From Manduca sexta (lineage: Eukaryota; Arthropoda; Insecta; Lepidoptera; Sphingidae): a stretch of 64,000 nt of DNA. The notes under the pieces are model-generated. The model searched no databases. It was not told where the DNA came from and saw only the letters and a program-made list of their open reading frames with translations. The translations under genes and the position numbers were made by a program. Below, in pieces: positions 49,243 through 59,790 of this stretch (positions are counted from its first letter, which is position 1; each line of letters starts with the position of its first letter). The stretch lies in the NCBI RefSeq assembly GCF_014839805.1, contig NC_051140.1:8019826-8083825 (forward strand). The letters are read 5' to 3'.

Positions 49243-49452
49243 GTCGATCGGAACCTGGAATCGTACCATCAATAGTGGGCTTCACAAAAGACTCTGTAGC
49301 CCATGAGTCTGATCGGCTGGCTCCTGGAGACAGGATCTGCAGCGTCAACGGGATCTCCACGGCGAGGCTCACCAACGATGAGGTGCTTCGACTGCTGGAC
49401 AATGTGGAGGAACGGGCTTCTTTGGAAGTGGAGTACTATATGCCTAATTATG
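49243..49452 (+). CDS. Grip: Grip coding exon 2: C-terminal part of PDZ1
   Basis: The acceptor is TTTGTCTGCAG before 49243 and the donor is GTATGA at 49453; phase 1 at both ends. It encodes residues about 45-114 in the joined product. Visible PDZ parts are the DRLAPGDRICSVNGI turn (strand D-E region with GD and NG) and the helix-B segment TNDEVLRLLDNV, ending in the LEVEYYMP strand. This corresponds to the VGDYIKAVNG...HDEIISLLKNV part of vertebrate GRIP PDZ1. The first strand and the ligand-binding loop (x-Leu-Gly-Leu type) are not encoded here, nor in exon 1. Confidence 0.88.
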
Positions 49453-49756
49453 GTATGATTTCTTAAATATCTCACAATTAGATCCATAACTGTAGGGTAT
49501 AATTTAATGTATTCCGTTACGTAAGATGCATTTCTATTATTGGATGAAAGCAGGAGATTTGTAATTCATTGATTACACTACACTTAGATACACTTACATA
49601 GTTACTAAAAAAAATATTATAAAACAAAACAATACGACATCTTTACCTAAGCTTTAAGCCACGGCAACAAATTTAATATTTATAGTACTTATCAGTCTTG
49701 CTTCTGTCAATTTTGTTTAATGCGACCTTAAATACCTTATTTTTTTTATTTTTCAG

Positions 49757-50001
49757 CCTCTCAGAACTCCCTCTACATCACAACCAAGCTAGCGGAAGTT
49801 CCAGTGGAGAAGATCAATGGGTCCTTAGGCGTGACTATCAGAGGTGGGTTGCCGGAGAATTCCGCACCAAGTGCTGACTTGGTGCTGAACAGCCGCTCCC
49901 TCGACGCCCAGCCTTTAGTAGTAACGCATGTCAGACCTGGCGGTGCGGCCTACAATACTTCTAGGATCAAACCTGGCGATAGACTTCTGAAGGTTGATCA
50001 T
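49757..50001 (+). CDS. Grip: Grip coding exon 3: most of PDZ2
   Basis: The acceptor is TATTTTTCAG at 49747-49756 and the donor is GTGAGT at 50002; it starts in phase 1 and ends in phase 0. Residues about 115-196 hold the start of PDZ2: strand A, then the carboxylate-binding loop in GSLGVTIRGG (about 136-145), a Ser/Leu-rich loop, PLVVTHVRPGGAAY and KPGDRLLKVDH. The frame continues directly into ISLTNKTL of the next exon. The loop residue pattern Leu-Gly-Val-Thr suggests a class I or II PDZ groove; the ligand cannot be read from sequence. Confidence 0.92.
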
Positions 50002-50508
50002 GTGAGTAAATATTTCTGGTTGTATTCGATCTTATGTTAATTTAAATAAGAACTGCAATGATAGATGAAGAAGAATGTCACGATTAAAGATATTTAATGA
50101 ATGAAAAAATTCAAAGGTATCAGTTTTTTTTTTGTTCGTCCTACTTCACTATGAGGCATGAGCTTATAGTTAGCTATAAGGGTGATGTATTTACTCTTTA
50201 CTGTGTAGCTTGGTGTACCACTTTGGGCGTATCTCATTTCTTTGCTCATAATAATATTATATTAGGGGGAACGCTTAATTTGCTAATGTTTGTTATCAAA
50301 TAAAATAAATGCAAGTTACAAAATGTAGTTATTAGCTTCTAAGAGTACCTTTATTAATAATATTTCTTTTTTTTATATTTTGTAAGTAATATTATTTAAA
50401 AAACATAATCTCACCGTAACTCTGAACTATAAAGTAACTACTTTACAGTGTCTGCTTATTGTTATAATCATTAAATAAACCGATTTATATAAGGTTTTTT
50501 TGTTACAG

Positions 50509-50801
50509 ATATCTCTCACAAACAAGACTCTATCAGAAGTGCATCAAATACTCCAGAACTGTCCTCAAGTAACCAGCCTGACGATAGAATACGATGTCTC
50601 CATCATGGAATCCGTGAAACTGGCCACGGGGCCTCTGCTCATTGAGATCGAGAGGCCATGCAACGAGGACCTTGGCCTCTTCCTCTCTAATCAGAGGATA
50701 CCTGATGACGTGTACAGTTCAGGATCCGATACTTACCAACGCGTCGGTGGCTGCAATGCTATTTTCATTGATAGCATATTGCCGGCTAGTATAAGTGACA
50801 G
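50509..50801 (+). CDS. Grip: Grip coding exon 4: end of PDZ2 and front of PDZ3
   Basis: The acceptor is TTTTTTTGTTACAG at 50495-50508 and the donor is GTAAGT at 50802, leaving two bases of a split Arg codon. Residues about 197-293 finish PDZ2 with the helix SEVHQILQNCPQ and strand LTIEYDVS. They then open PDZ3 with TGPLLIEIERP and the loop LGLF (about 251-254). Between that loop and the AIFIDSILPASISDR segment is an extra polar stretch, RIPDDVYSSGSDTYQRVGG, longer than I recall for vertebrate GRIP. The IEYDVS bridge joining the two PDZ domains is a GRIP hallmark. Confidence 0.93.
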
Positions 50802-50827
50802 GTAAGTTTTTATGCAATTTATCATTG

Positions 50828-51103
50828 ACTAGCTTTTGTTCGCGGGTTCACCTGCGTAAAGGAGTTTTCCGGGATAATGTTTTTTCCCACTTACTTGATA
50901 TGTATCGTTATATTATGACCAAAATACACAAAATCATTATAAATTGTAGCCTATGTGTTATTCTGCTTTATAACCAAAAATACCGTAAAATTTCATCAAA
51001 ATCCGTTCAGTAGTTTTTTCGTGAAAGAGGAACAGACATACATACATACGTACATACATAAACTTATCCTGACAAACTTTTGCATTTATAATATTAGTAG
51101 GAT
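50828..51103 (+). repeat. Dispersed repeat R6, copy 26 bp after the exon 4 donor
   Basis: From GACTAGCTTTTGTTCGCGGG to TTTATAATATTAGTAGGAT, with a (CATA)n stretch. It aligns with 48209-48464. Confidence 0.8.
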
Positions 51104-51834
51104 TTATTGTTCAAAGCGTGCAAGAGCTGTTTTGCTACGGAAAAATTTTATGTATCAATGTATTATACGACAATAACTTATTATAATTTGCCGTGAGTTG
51201 GGCCTGTGCATCGGTTATTTTCCCGCACTGCGAAAAACCAGCCCGTGCACTGTTAGGCTTAGTAAATTATTTATTTGCTAAATAATAGCAAAACAAAATA
51301 GATAGTATACTAGTGAAAATTTACTGCACTCCAAATATTTTGTGAAGTAAATATTTTGATATACAACAGTAAACAGTCAACGCATAATATTATGTTGCAG
51401 CATTTCAGTTTGAAATAAAATTTTGCATGAATTGTTTGAAATTCAAAAAGCAAAATATTTGTGTCAGCGCAAGTAGTCTGCAATTCAACTTACATTTCTT
51501 AAGTGGTTGTTTTTAAATGTGATAAAGAAACGATAAACATTGTTTCAAAAAATAAAAGCCAAATGGCAGACTTGCAAAATTATTACTAATGTAGCATTGA
51601 AAAAATATGCTGCAACTTTTCATAAAATATGCTGTTAAAGAATCTAAGAATACAATTCGTTATTGAAAATCAATGTGAGTAAAAATACAAAGGATTTCAA
51701 ATCATATTATTAGATGGATAAAGTAACATTGTCTTGCGGCTCTGGCCGTCTCAAGTTGATCGTATAAGTTATTTTCCATAAAAAACCCACTAAGCATTTT
51801 TTGGCATATAATATAATGAAATGAGTATTTATTT
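51104..51834. other. Intron 4 segment, nothing recognised
   Basis: AT-rich sequence between the R6 repeat and the LINE tail. Confidence 0.3.
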
Positions 51835-52069
51835 ATTTTATTTATTTATTTATTTTTTAGGAAGGCTTACAGACTAATAACATTAAATTAAGTCACACCA
51901 ATGTATAATTAAGTTGCTAATAACTAGCCTCCACATATGAGTATACAAATATCGATATCAAAAAGAACCAAAAAAAAAAAAAAGAATAATAAAAATAACA
52001 GTATTACTGATATAGTCATAAGAAGTATTACAGGTATTACAGATATTAATATAATTTTAATAAGAATCA

Positions 52070-54980
52070 TTAAGTATCAAAATATAATTTGGCTAGAAGC
52101 CGCCTTACTGTGCTGGTTTTAGAACAGAACAGGTCAATGTCTGATACACGTGAAAGCATATTAAAATTTAATGCGCTGCGCAAAAGAAAAGAATTACGCC
52201 TGTAATTAGTTGTTGTAAAGGGTACGTGCAATAGCGGACGCTGTCGAAATCCAATCTGATTAGTTCTCATTGTTAATTTTGATAAAAGTTCGGGACAGTC
52301 AATCGAACCATTTGCGATGTTCATTAATAAGCAAATGTCATTAATGCAGCGTCTTTGGTCCAACGGCAAAAAATGGTACCTTTTGCAACGATGGTTGTAA
52401 TCATCAGACCATTGCTTAGCCTTAAAATCTAAGTAGCGTAAGAATTTCATCTGGACGCTCTCAATACGAGACTTATATATCTCGTATTGAGGGTTCCAAA
52501 CTTGAGATGCATACTCCAAGTGGCTGCGCACGAACGAACAGTATAAAATTTTAATTGGCTTGAGAGAACGAAAACATGCCGTTGTTCTTATGATAAATCC
52601 AAGAGACTTAGAAGCTTTTTAACTATATTATCTACATGTTGATCGAACAAAAGTTTGCTGTCTTGTATAATTCCAAGATCCCTAATACTATTTACTTTAG
52701 CGATGCTTTGATTGTTAAGTTTGTAGCTCGAACCTATAATGGACTGCCGACGTGTAAAAGTTATGTGAAAGCATTTATCAATATTTAGTTTTAACTTATT
52801 TTTGATACAATACAATTCAAATCTGTTGAGATCTTCTTGTAAATACAGTGTATCAAATATATTTTGTACTTTTTATGAACCTTCATATCGTCAGCATAAA
52901 GTAGAATGTAAGAATGTTGAAAACAATTTTTAACATCGGATATAAACAATGTAAACAAAAGGGGCCCTAAGATAGAGCCTTGAGGTACTCCTGAGGGGAT
53001 ATGGATCCAATCAGAGGTGTACCCGTGAAGTACTACAGCTTGCGTTCGATTATCTATATAAGAAGAGAACCAACGATATAAGTCACCGTGTATTCCAGCT
53101 AAAAACAACTTATCCAATAACAGTTTATGATCTATAAGATCAAAGCATTTGCTATAGTCTGTGTATATAACGTCAATTTGAGGGCATTTTTCCATCCCAA
53201 GAGATATGAAATCATGTGATAAAATTAGATTAGTAGTAGTAGAGCGTTTCTTAAGGAAGCCATGTTGTTCATCACCATAGCTACATTGTAGTGCAGCATA
53301 TAACTCAGTGTGGACCAATCGCTCAAGTACTTTCGAAAATAAACATATCTTCGATATTGGGCGATAGTTAGTAATATCAGATCTGTTACCTTTTTTGAAT
53401 ACTGGGGTAACAAAAGCTGATTTCCAGATATTTGGAAGTAAACCTTCCGATAGGGATCGCTGAAATAATATACATAAAGGCACTACAATACTATCGGCGC
53501 AGTTAACTATAAATATAGGAGGTATAAAATCGGGCCCACCAGACTTTGAGAGGTCCAAACTTTTAAGTAGCTTTAATACCCGCGACTGACAAACGTTTAT
53601 TGTGTTTATGCTTGTTATCTCAGTAGAACTGGACACATTACTTAACGGCACGTTAACGTCAATAACTACAGAGTCAGGTTTTTGGAACGTGGAGTGAAAA
53701 TAGGTGGCGAACAAATTACTGATTTCCAAACCTGTGCTCGCAAGTACATCGCCGTAATGCATCACATTAGGAAAAGTGTTTGAATTTCGTTTACTTTTTA
53801 CGTAGGACCAAAATTTTTTTTGGATCTTTTACTATAGAGTTTTCGATTCTTTCCATATACTTATTAAAACAAGTCTTTTCTATACTAACTGCTCTTTTAC
53901 GTAGTATAGAGAAGGAGTGGTAGTCGGCATTATTACCGTATATTTTAAATTTTTATGATACTTATGTTTTTCTTTCAATATTTTAATGAGGGCTGAGTTA
54001 TACCACGCAGGGTATGAAGACTGTTTCATAGATTTTAACGGAATATATTTATCTCGAAGCTCATATAGTTTGTTATAAAATTTAGTGACGGCATCGTCTA
54101 ACGTCCCAACCAAACATAAATTATTCCAATTTATTCGGTCAAGCTCAGATTTAATAGCTTCATAGTCACCTCGTGAGTAAATATAAGTTTGCAATTTTTT
54201 TTCACTTAGCTTATGAATTTTAACGAAAGTTTCTTGAATAATTAAGGGTTTGTGGTGCAGGTCCACAGGTACTGCCAGGGGGTAAGCACATTCGGAAACA
54301 GTGACCAAATCGTTTGAAAAAACAAGATCCAATAAACGACCATTAATGTTACGTTCACCATTAAACTGGGAAAGATTAGATATTTGTGCGGTATCAAAGA
54401 ATTCTCTGATGTGTTGGTGTGAGATAATTTGAGGAATTAATTCGCCATTTTCATTATCTACATTAAGGGTCCAGCAAACGTCGTTACCAAAATTAAAGTC
54501 ACCCATCAATATGAATTTATCCATCGGATATTTTAAAGTCAGTTGGTTCAGTTTGTTTGTAAAATTATTTAATTGAGTTATATAAGAATTTCCGAGGTTT
54601 TCATTACAGAGATAAAGTACACATATGTGTAAATTATAGCTTACTTGGGGTCTGGACCTCTTTAAGACGAGTGATACCCAAATATCTTCAGCTGAACTAT
54701 GCCAATCAGTTCTTTCAATAACTGTGAATGTACTTTTAACGGCAATGAGAACACCACCACCCAGTTTCTGGGCAGTTCGAGAATAATCGCGATCTCTTCT
54801 CCACACAAGATAACGTTCATCAAATAATTCATTACTAAATATATTATCATCTAACCATGTTTCAGTAAATGCTATTACATCATAATCTTCGAGACATACA
54901 TTACGGAATACACTACACGTTTTCGTACGCAAACCACGGACGTTTTGGTAGTAACATTTAATCGCAGCCATTTGGAGCAA
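52070..54980 (-). pseudogene. LINE ORF2: endonuclease/reverse transcriptase, frameshifted
   Basis: The region is about 970 codons long. The endonuclease part (54980-53880) shows YYQNVRGLRTK near its start, AFTETWLDD, GGGVLIAVKS and LMGDFNF. The RT part (53765-52791) shows VFKKGNRSDITNYRPIS, DYSKCFDLIDHKLL, PSGVPQGSILGPLL and the catalytic LLYADDMKV. The thumb and C-terminal part lies in 52815-52588 and 52531-52070. Single-base shifts separate these pieces near 53950, 53815 (an A-run), 52870 and 52617. The endonuclease and RT motifs are otherwise intact, so the copy is young or the breaks are assembly errors. It copies its RNA by target-primed reverse transcription when intact. Confidence 0.88.
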
Positions 54981-55508
54981 TAATCAAATTACTATGTAAC
55001 TTAAACAATAAAAAATTAAAATGCGTGAACAACATCAACCTGTGACATACAAGATACAGCAGTGACAAATTATAATAAATAAAAATGATTTTGAGGGTAG
55101 AAGGCAATAAATGACCAATATCTTGTGAACACAGCGAAACACAGTATACAGCAAGAAACAACTTTGGAAACAGCCACTTATGAATAGAAACAAAAGGCGT
55201 TAACCGATACCGAGTATAAAAATCCAACTACCATTAGTGATAAGGCAAAAGTCGGCTACAATGAAATATAGACAGTAATACGTATGATTTAAGGAAGCAA
55301 TTAATTTGACATGTGGCAATATTATAACATTTTTTTTTATAATACATGCGGCAATACACTGTGACTAGACACAGCATAAATAGGAATACAAAGGCCTCAC
55401 ACAGCCGCGTGTGGTTCTCAATCTGTTGGATTGAAATACAATAAATATAACAAGTAGCAAAGAGTAACAAAGAATATGTTACATATGTGAGTTGACAGTT
55501 TAACATAA

Positions 55509-56444
55509 TCAAGTAAATTTTAATAAATCTTTTTCTGACTTCACCAGTATAATAGGGGATGTGTCCATTTTTCTTGCATGTATTTTTGCGTGTTTGACCC
55601 AAACGTAGCGGAAATCCTTTTCAGCGGCCACTTTCTTGGTTTTTGACAACAAGCTCTTTGTTTTTGCGGTTAAATGATCATTTATATATATTTTTTGATT
55701 TCCCGACAATCCAATATGTCCAGTTGTAAGTGGAGAAGTCTTTGATTCATACCTTGCTGCAGCTATAAAATCGTCCTTTATGTATCTGTTGCAGAAGCTG
55801 ACTATTACTGGTTTTACATTACCTGCTTGTTGTGAAGGCACTCTTGTGATAAAATTAATCTGATTTTTTGAGATTTGATAGTTTATTTTTGCACTAATTT
55901 TAGATATAAGGTCAAACAGGTTCTCATTACTTCTTTGTGGTAACCCTTTTACTTCTACATTGTTCATCCGCGTCCACTGATCTTTTATATCAGATTCTTC
56001 TTCTAACTTGTCTAGTCGAGATTGTAGTTTATCTACCTGGATATGGACTCTCTCCACCTGCGTGATGCGTTGCTCGATGTCATGAATTTTATCACTGAAC
56101 TCCTTGGCCATATCATTGAACTGCTTGTTAAAGGAGTTCTTTAAATCTGTGAACTCACTTCTCAGCGCTAGAATTTCGTCTTTTAAACCTTCTAACGGAG
56201 CAAATTTTGCTGATAAAGCACGGATTTCACTTAAGATGGCAGAGTGGGACTCGGGCTTAGGTGACGTAGAGGGGTTTATCTGTTTGCATTTCATGCAGCG
56301 CCATGTAAGTTTCCTGTCGCCCAGCTTCCGATAGCCAGCCTCGGTAATGCCAGCACAGTGATAATGCAGAATACAATTGCACGCTGTGCACCGAACTCCA
56401 TCCGAGAGCTTATCACTGCAAGCACCGCACATATGGGTTTCCAT
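55509..56444 (-). CDS. LINE ORF1 protein (PHD-like finger, coiled coil, FP25-like C-terminus)
   Basis: An intact 311-residue frame. Residues about 5-55 form a Cys4-His-Cys3 finger (CGAC...CTAC...HYHC...CMKC), like the PHD finger known from ORF1 of some LINEs. Residues about 75-155 are a charged heptad-rich coiled coil likely to trimerise. From about 158 on, an RRM-like and FP25-like region contains NVEVKGLPQRSNENL and ends in a lysine-rich FRYVWVKHAKIHARK stretch and ILVKSEKDL. This C-terminal pattern is shared by insect LINE ORF1 proteins and the baculovirus FP protein family. Its role is RNA binding and chaperoning in the LINE particle. The start is the first Met of the frame. Confidence 0.85.
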   Translation of the reverse strand: METHMCGACSDKLSDGVRCTACNCILHYHCAGITEAGYRKLGDRKLTWRCMKCKQINPSTSPKPESHSAILSEIRALSAKFAPLEGLKDEILALRSEFTDLKNSFNKQFNDMAKEFSDKIHDIEQRITQVERVHIQVDKLQSRLDKLEEESDIKDQWTRMNNVEVKGLPQRSNENLFDLISKISAKINYQISKNQINFITRVPSQQAGNVKPVIVSFCNRYIKDDFIAAARYESKTSPLTTGHIGLSGNQKIYINDHLTAKTKSLLSKTKKVAAEKDFRYVWVKHAKIHARKMDTSPIILVKSEKDLLKFT

Positions 56445-56574
56445 TTTTTGAGGTAAATAGTTAAGATTATTGGTTTAGGAACAAAACTTTGAGATACACT
56501 GGTTCCCTTTTAACACCGATAACAGGTAAGTGATTAAACACGACCGTACGCGACAAAGCATACGACGGAACTGA

Positions 56575-56907
56575 TAGAACTGAACGGCAGCCAAGCTCAA
56601 AGAATTAGCCAAGGACGCAGGAGAAATTATAGTGCACAATTGCGTACGCAATACACAGGTGCACTCTCCTTTCTGTCACTCTCAAAGTTCCATGAGACGG
56701 CACATAGACGTGACCAGAGGGAAATCAGGCAAATGACCAAAGGCTTTACGTGCTTACAGAGGCACAGGGTATCACACCGCCAAATTTTTAAGATGTTAAA
56801 ACACAGTCGCAATCATTTTGACCCGACCCGGGATTCGAACCCCGGACCTAAGCGCGTTAGTCATACCCGTATCACGTAAGCGAAACAACCAAGCCACGAA
56901 GGCAAAC
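56575..56907 (-). mobile_element. SINE family S3, better preserved copy
   Basis: Read on the - strand, it opens with a tRNA-like head (complement of CAACCAAGCCACGAAGGC) and box B (complement of CGGGATTCGAACCCCGGA near 56830). The body follows, with GTGCACAATTGCGTACGCAA, and it ends near GGCAGCCAAGCTC. It abuts the 5' end of the LINE. The second copy is at 1600-1985. Confidence 0.75.
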
Positions 56908-57817
56908 CAAAAACATACAACTAATTTCTTAAACGTCAAATTCATTCACCTATTGGTAATTGAGTAACGAACAAATTAAGCAATTTTTCGGATTTTATCG
57001 CGGTTTTAATATTTTTCTTTTCTCAAATTAAACAAATCCCAACCGTCAAACCACACCCCACGGTCAAAATACCCCCCACGGCAACTGAATGCGTCCCTGA
57101 TTGCAGCTTAATTCTCTTTGCTCTGTACTTAAGAACTACTAACGGCCCCTCGAGTTTATTATTAAAAACAAATTGAGCATTTTCTTTTTGAGACCGTGCC
57201 TATTCATTACAAAGTTTGTTCAATGTCTCCCTCGTTGTGTCTTATTTTTCTAGATCATTTTGTATTGGTTTTCATTGGTTCATTAACTACGTGAAGTTGA
57301 TTGGTAATGATAGGTTAGGTTAGGAACTATGAACTTTTAGTATGAGTTTGTATTAGCTTGATTTGATTATGGTTAAGATAAAGATTAATATAAGGAATAT
57401 CAAAATAAATTAAGAAACATCTTAATTTATTTTAATAAGAAAGGAAGTAAATATGAATTTAAATAAATAAGATTTGTACAAAGATAAGACCATAACCTGG
57501 ATGTATGTTACTTATTTGTTAACAATACCTACATATTTGTGAAATATTAATTTAAAATATTAATTTACATTATCTAGATCTTTTTTTTAGAAATTATTTC
57601 TTCATTACTGGTATACTAATATATCGGCAATGAACCAAGAGAATATTATAGTAGCTTAGATTTCCAAATCGGTAAACATTTTTGTGTTCTTCTAGTTAAT
57701 CCAGAAATAAGAATAAATAATCGTAAATATAAGCTTCTTGAAAAAATCAATATAAAAGAAACTTGAATAATCTGATTTTTTTAACTATGTTAATAATAAA
57801 CACTGTTAACTTTCAAG
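56908..57817. other. End of Grip intron 4
   Basis: AT-rich, with one AGGTTAGGTTAGG at about 57303. It ends in 'actgttaactttcaag', a weak polypyrimidine tract before the exon 5 acceptor. Confidence 0.35.
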
Positions 57818-57993
57818 ATGTGGTGCCCTGCATCCTGGAGACCAGCTCCTGGCGTTTGACGACCACGTGATAGAAGGCAACAACTACACCGCTGAAGAGG
57901 TGATGTGCTATCTAGAAAACTGCGAAGGTGGCTTCACCAGACTTCATATAGCACCTCGACATGTACTAGCTCACGGCGGAAGGTACACGAGAG
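57818..57993 (+). CDS. Grip: Grip coding exon 5: back part of PDZ3
   Basis: The acceptor is TTTCAAG before 57818; the first base completes the split Arg codon from exon 4. The donor is GTAGGT at 57994, phase 1. Residues about 294-352 read CGALHPGDQLLAFDDHVIEG, the canonical strand-D/GD turn of PDZ3, then the helix segment TAEEVMCYLENCEG, then the FTRLHIAPRH strand. The CGALH-x-GD block follows SDR exactly as CGALHVGD follows ADR in vertebrate GRIP, which confirms the 7-kb splice. It lacked a 60-codon open frame and so is easy to miss by length filters. Confidence 0.9.
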
Positions 57994-58012
57994 GTAGGTT
58001 AAGAGGGAAGAG

Positions 58013-58160
58013 TACATTGTAGCCAGAGTAACCACTGGAAGTAATAAGACTTAACATCTCATGTCTCAGGATGGTGTTTCTACTGTTTATGGGCGGTCGT
58101 ATCCCTTACCATCAGGCGAACGGCAAGCTCGTCTCGTCGTTCAAAGCAATTACAAAAAAA
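58013..58160 (+). repeat. Dispersed repeat family R4, copy 4, 19 bp after the exon 5 donor
   Basis: Contains TAACATCTCATGTCTCAGGA, TACCATCAGGCGAACGGCAA and 'ctcgtctcgtcgttcaaagcaatta'. The 88-codon frame across it is a shadow. Confidence 0.75.
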
Positions 58161-59240
58161 CAGTCATTCTACTATTATATGCTCATATGACTTTTCCACT
58201 AATAACAGCCTCAATGTTATTTAGCACAAAATTCACAAATGTTTTACTTTTAAAAACATCGCGGACAAGGCTTGTAGAAATAAATGTCTGCTTCATTATA
58301 TTTAGATGTCGACTTTTGACGGCATGATTGCGAAGACTGTTTTTAGTTCAAAGTATTCACATAATGACATAGACAACTAAAAACAAACTCACGTATTTTG
58401 TCTTTAAAATCCATAATTGAATAAACAAACTCCCATACCATAAAAAGGACAAATGAATGCCCCACTAAGTCCACTGTCCATACAAATTCTAACAGTGAGC
58501 CAGTACAAGCGAATTTGGTGCAAGTTGCCTACGTTCTGTAATTAATTGCTGGACGCGAGACACTCGCAAAATGTTCTCGAAAATATTCACGTTGTTTTCC
58601 TTGAAAATGGATCAAGAAATAATTAAAAGCTAATAGAAATTTAATTTGTTCTAAAATTTCGTGATGCGGTGGTCTGGATTATGGTTATTTATGGTTTATG
58701 AACATTAATTATTCAATTTCTTTTCATTATTCTTGATCATTCATTATTATAATTTGTAGTCTTGTAATTTGTGCATATAATTTAATAATCCTTCAGTGAA
58801 GTTCCGATCCATACTAATTAGAACATGATTACAAAAGTTTGATTAAATAACATTAAATATTTTTTTTTTGTATAATAAAATACATTAAGTCTCCTACGCT
58901 CTATCTTCCTTTATGACAATGCACTGTTTCCCAAGTATGGTATAAAAAGATTTAGCCCAGCCTTTGCTACCCATCACATATCTGACGCCCACCCCTTTTG
59001 AGGAATCTAGTCCTGCAAAAACTTATAAAATCCATAAAAAATATAACCTTATAGGGAATCGAAACCCATTCGATCCACCACCCATATATACGCTGTTACT
59101 GGTCCAAGATAGAAAAATATACACGAATGGTAAAAAAAAATACAAAACAACACTTTTTGTCTGTGTAATTGTATACGTTAAACAATTACTAAAAAATAAA
59201 TTCATTATGTATTTTTTATACGGACATACGGATATTTTTA
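58161..59240. other. Intron 5 segment, nothing recognised
   Basis: AT-rich; the frame at 58964-59251 has no recognisable content. Confidence 0.3.
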
Positions 59241-59570
59241 AGCGGCGATAGCCTAGTTGGTTGTGGAACGGTCTGCCGAGACGAATGTCCGCAGGTTCAA
59301 ATCCCAAGGGCACACACCTCTAACTTTTCTATAAATTATGTGTGTATGCTTTATGAATTATCGCTTGCTTTAACGGTGAAGGAAAACATCGTGACGAAAC
59401 CTGCATACCTAAGAAGTTCTCTATAGGAATTTCGAGGGTGTGTGAAGTCTACCAAACCGCACTAGGCCAGCGTGGTGCACTAAGGCCTTATCCCTCTCAG
59501 TAGTAGAGGAGGCCTGTACTCAGCAGTGGGCAAGTATATAATACAGGGCTGATATTATTATTATTATTAT
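59241..59570 (+). mobile_element. SINE family S1, copy 6 (best preserved)
   Basis: Box A (TAGCCTAGTTGG) and box B (GGTTCAAATCC) of the tRNA-like head are both intact. The body runs from ACACACCTCTAACTTTTCT to CGCACTAGGCCAGCGTGGTG, and the tail is (ATT)n. This copy defines the family: about 320 bp with a tRNA-derived promoter and a microsatellite tail. Confidence 0.88.
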
Positions 59571-59790
59571 ACGGCCACGTTAAAATGACCCCTCTCCACT
59601 TGATGGTAAGTGGCGTGGGGTCCAATATAATTAATCTGGGCAATCGACATAATTATATCGGCCTTTTGGAACCAGATATACACAAGCTGATCCCGTAACG
59701 CGACACACTTACGTGGGGCTGACAGGTTTTAACATCTTGTGTATGTAGTTCGATATTCGGGCGGATATAGAATATATCCTATCACCAGAA
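59571..59790 (+). repeat. Dispersed repeat family R5, copy 3
   Basis: Abuts the SINE tail. It contains CTTGATGGTAAGTGGCGTGG, GATCCCGTAACGCGACACAC and CGGATATAGAATATATCCTA. Confidence 0.7.

Larger units (their letters stand above)
51835..56560 (-). mobile_element. Nearly full-length LINE (CR1/Jockey-like group), antisense in Grip intron 4
   Basis: Read on the - strand it has a short 5' leader, ORF1 (56444-55509), a spacer of about 530 bp, ORF2 (54980-52070) and a 3' tail. The tail ends in (AAAT)n, seen on the + strand as (ATTT)n at 51825-51858. There are no LTRs. An APE-type endonuclease upstream of the reverse transcriptase and no RNase H seen point to the CR1/Jockey side of LINEs; the exact clade needs a tree. 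I could not identify a target duplication because the 5' boundary, between 56445 and about 56570, is next to another SINE. Confidence 0.85.

Noticed and set aside
57300..57320. Insect telomere repeat (TTAGG)n
   Set aside because: Only about two units; chance occurrence.
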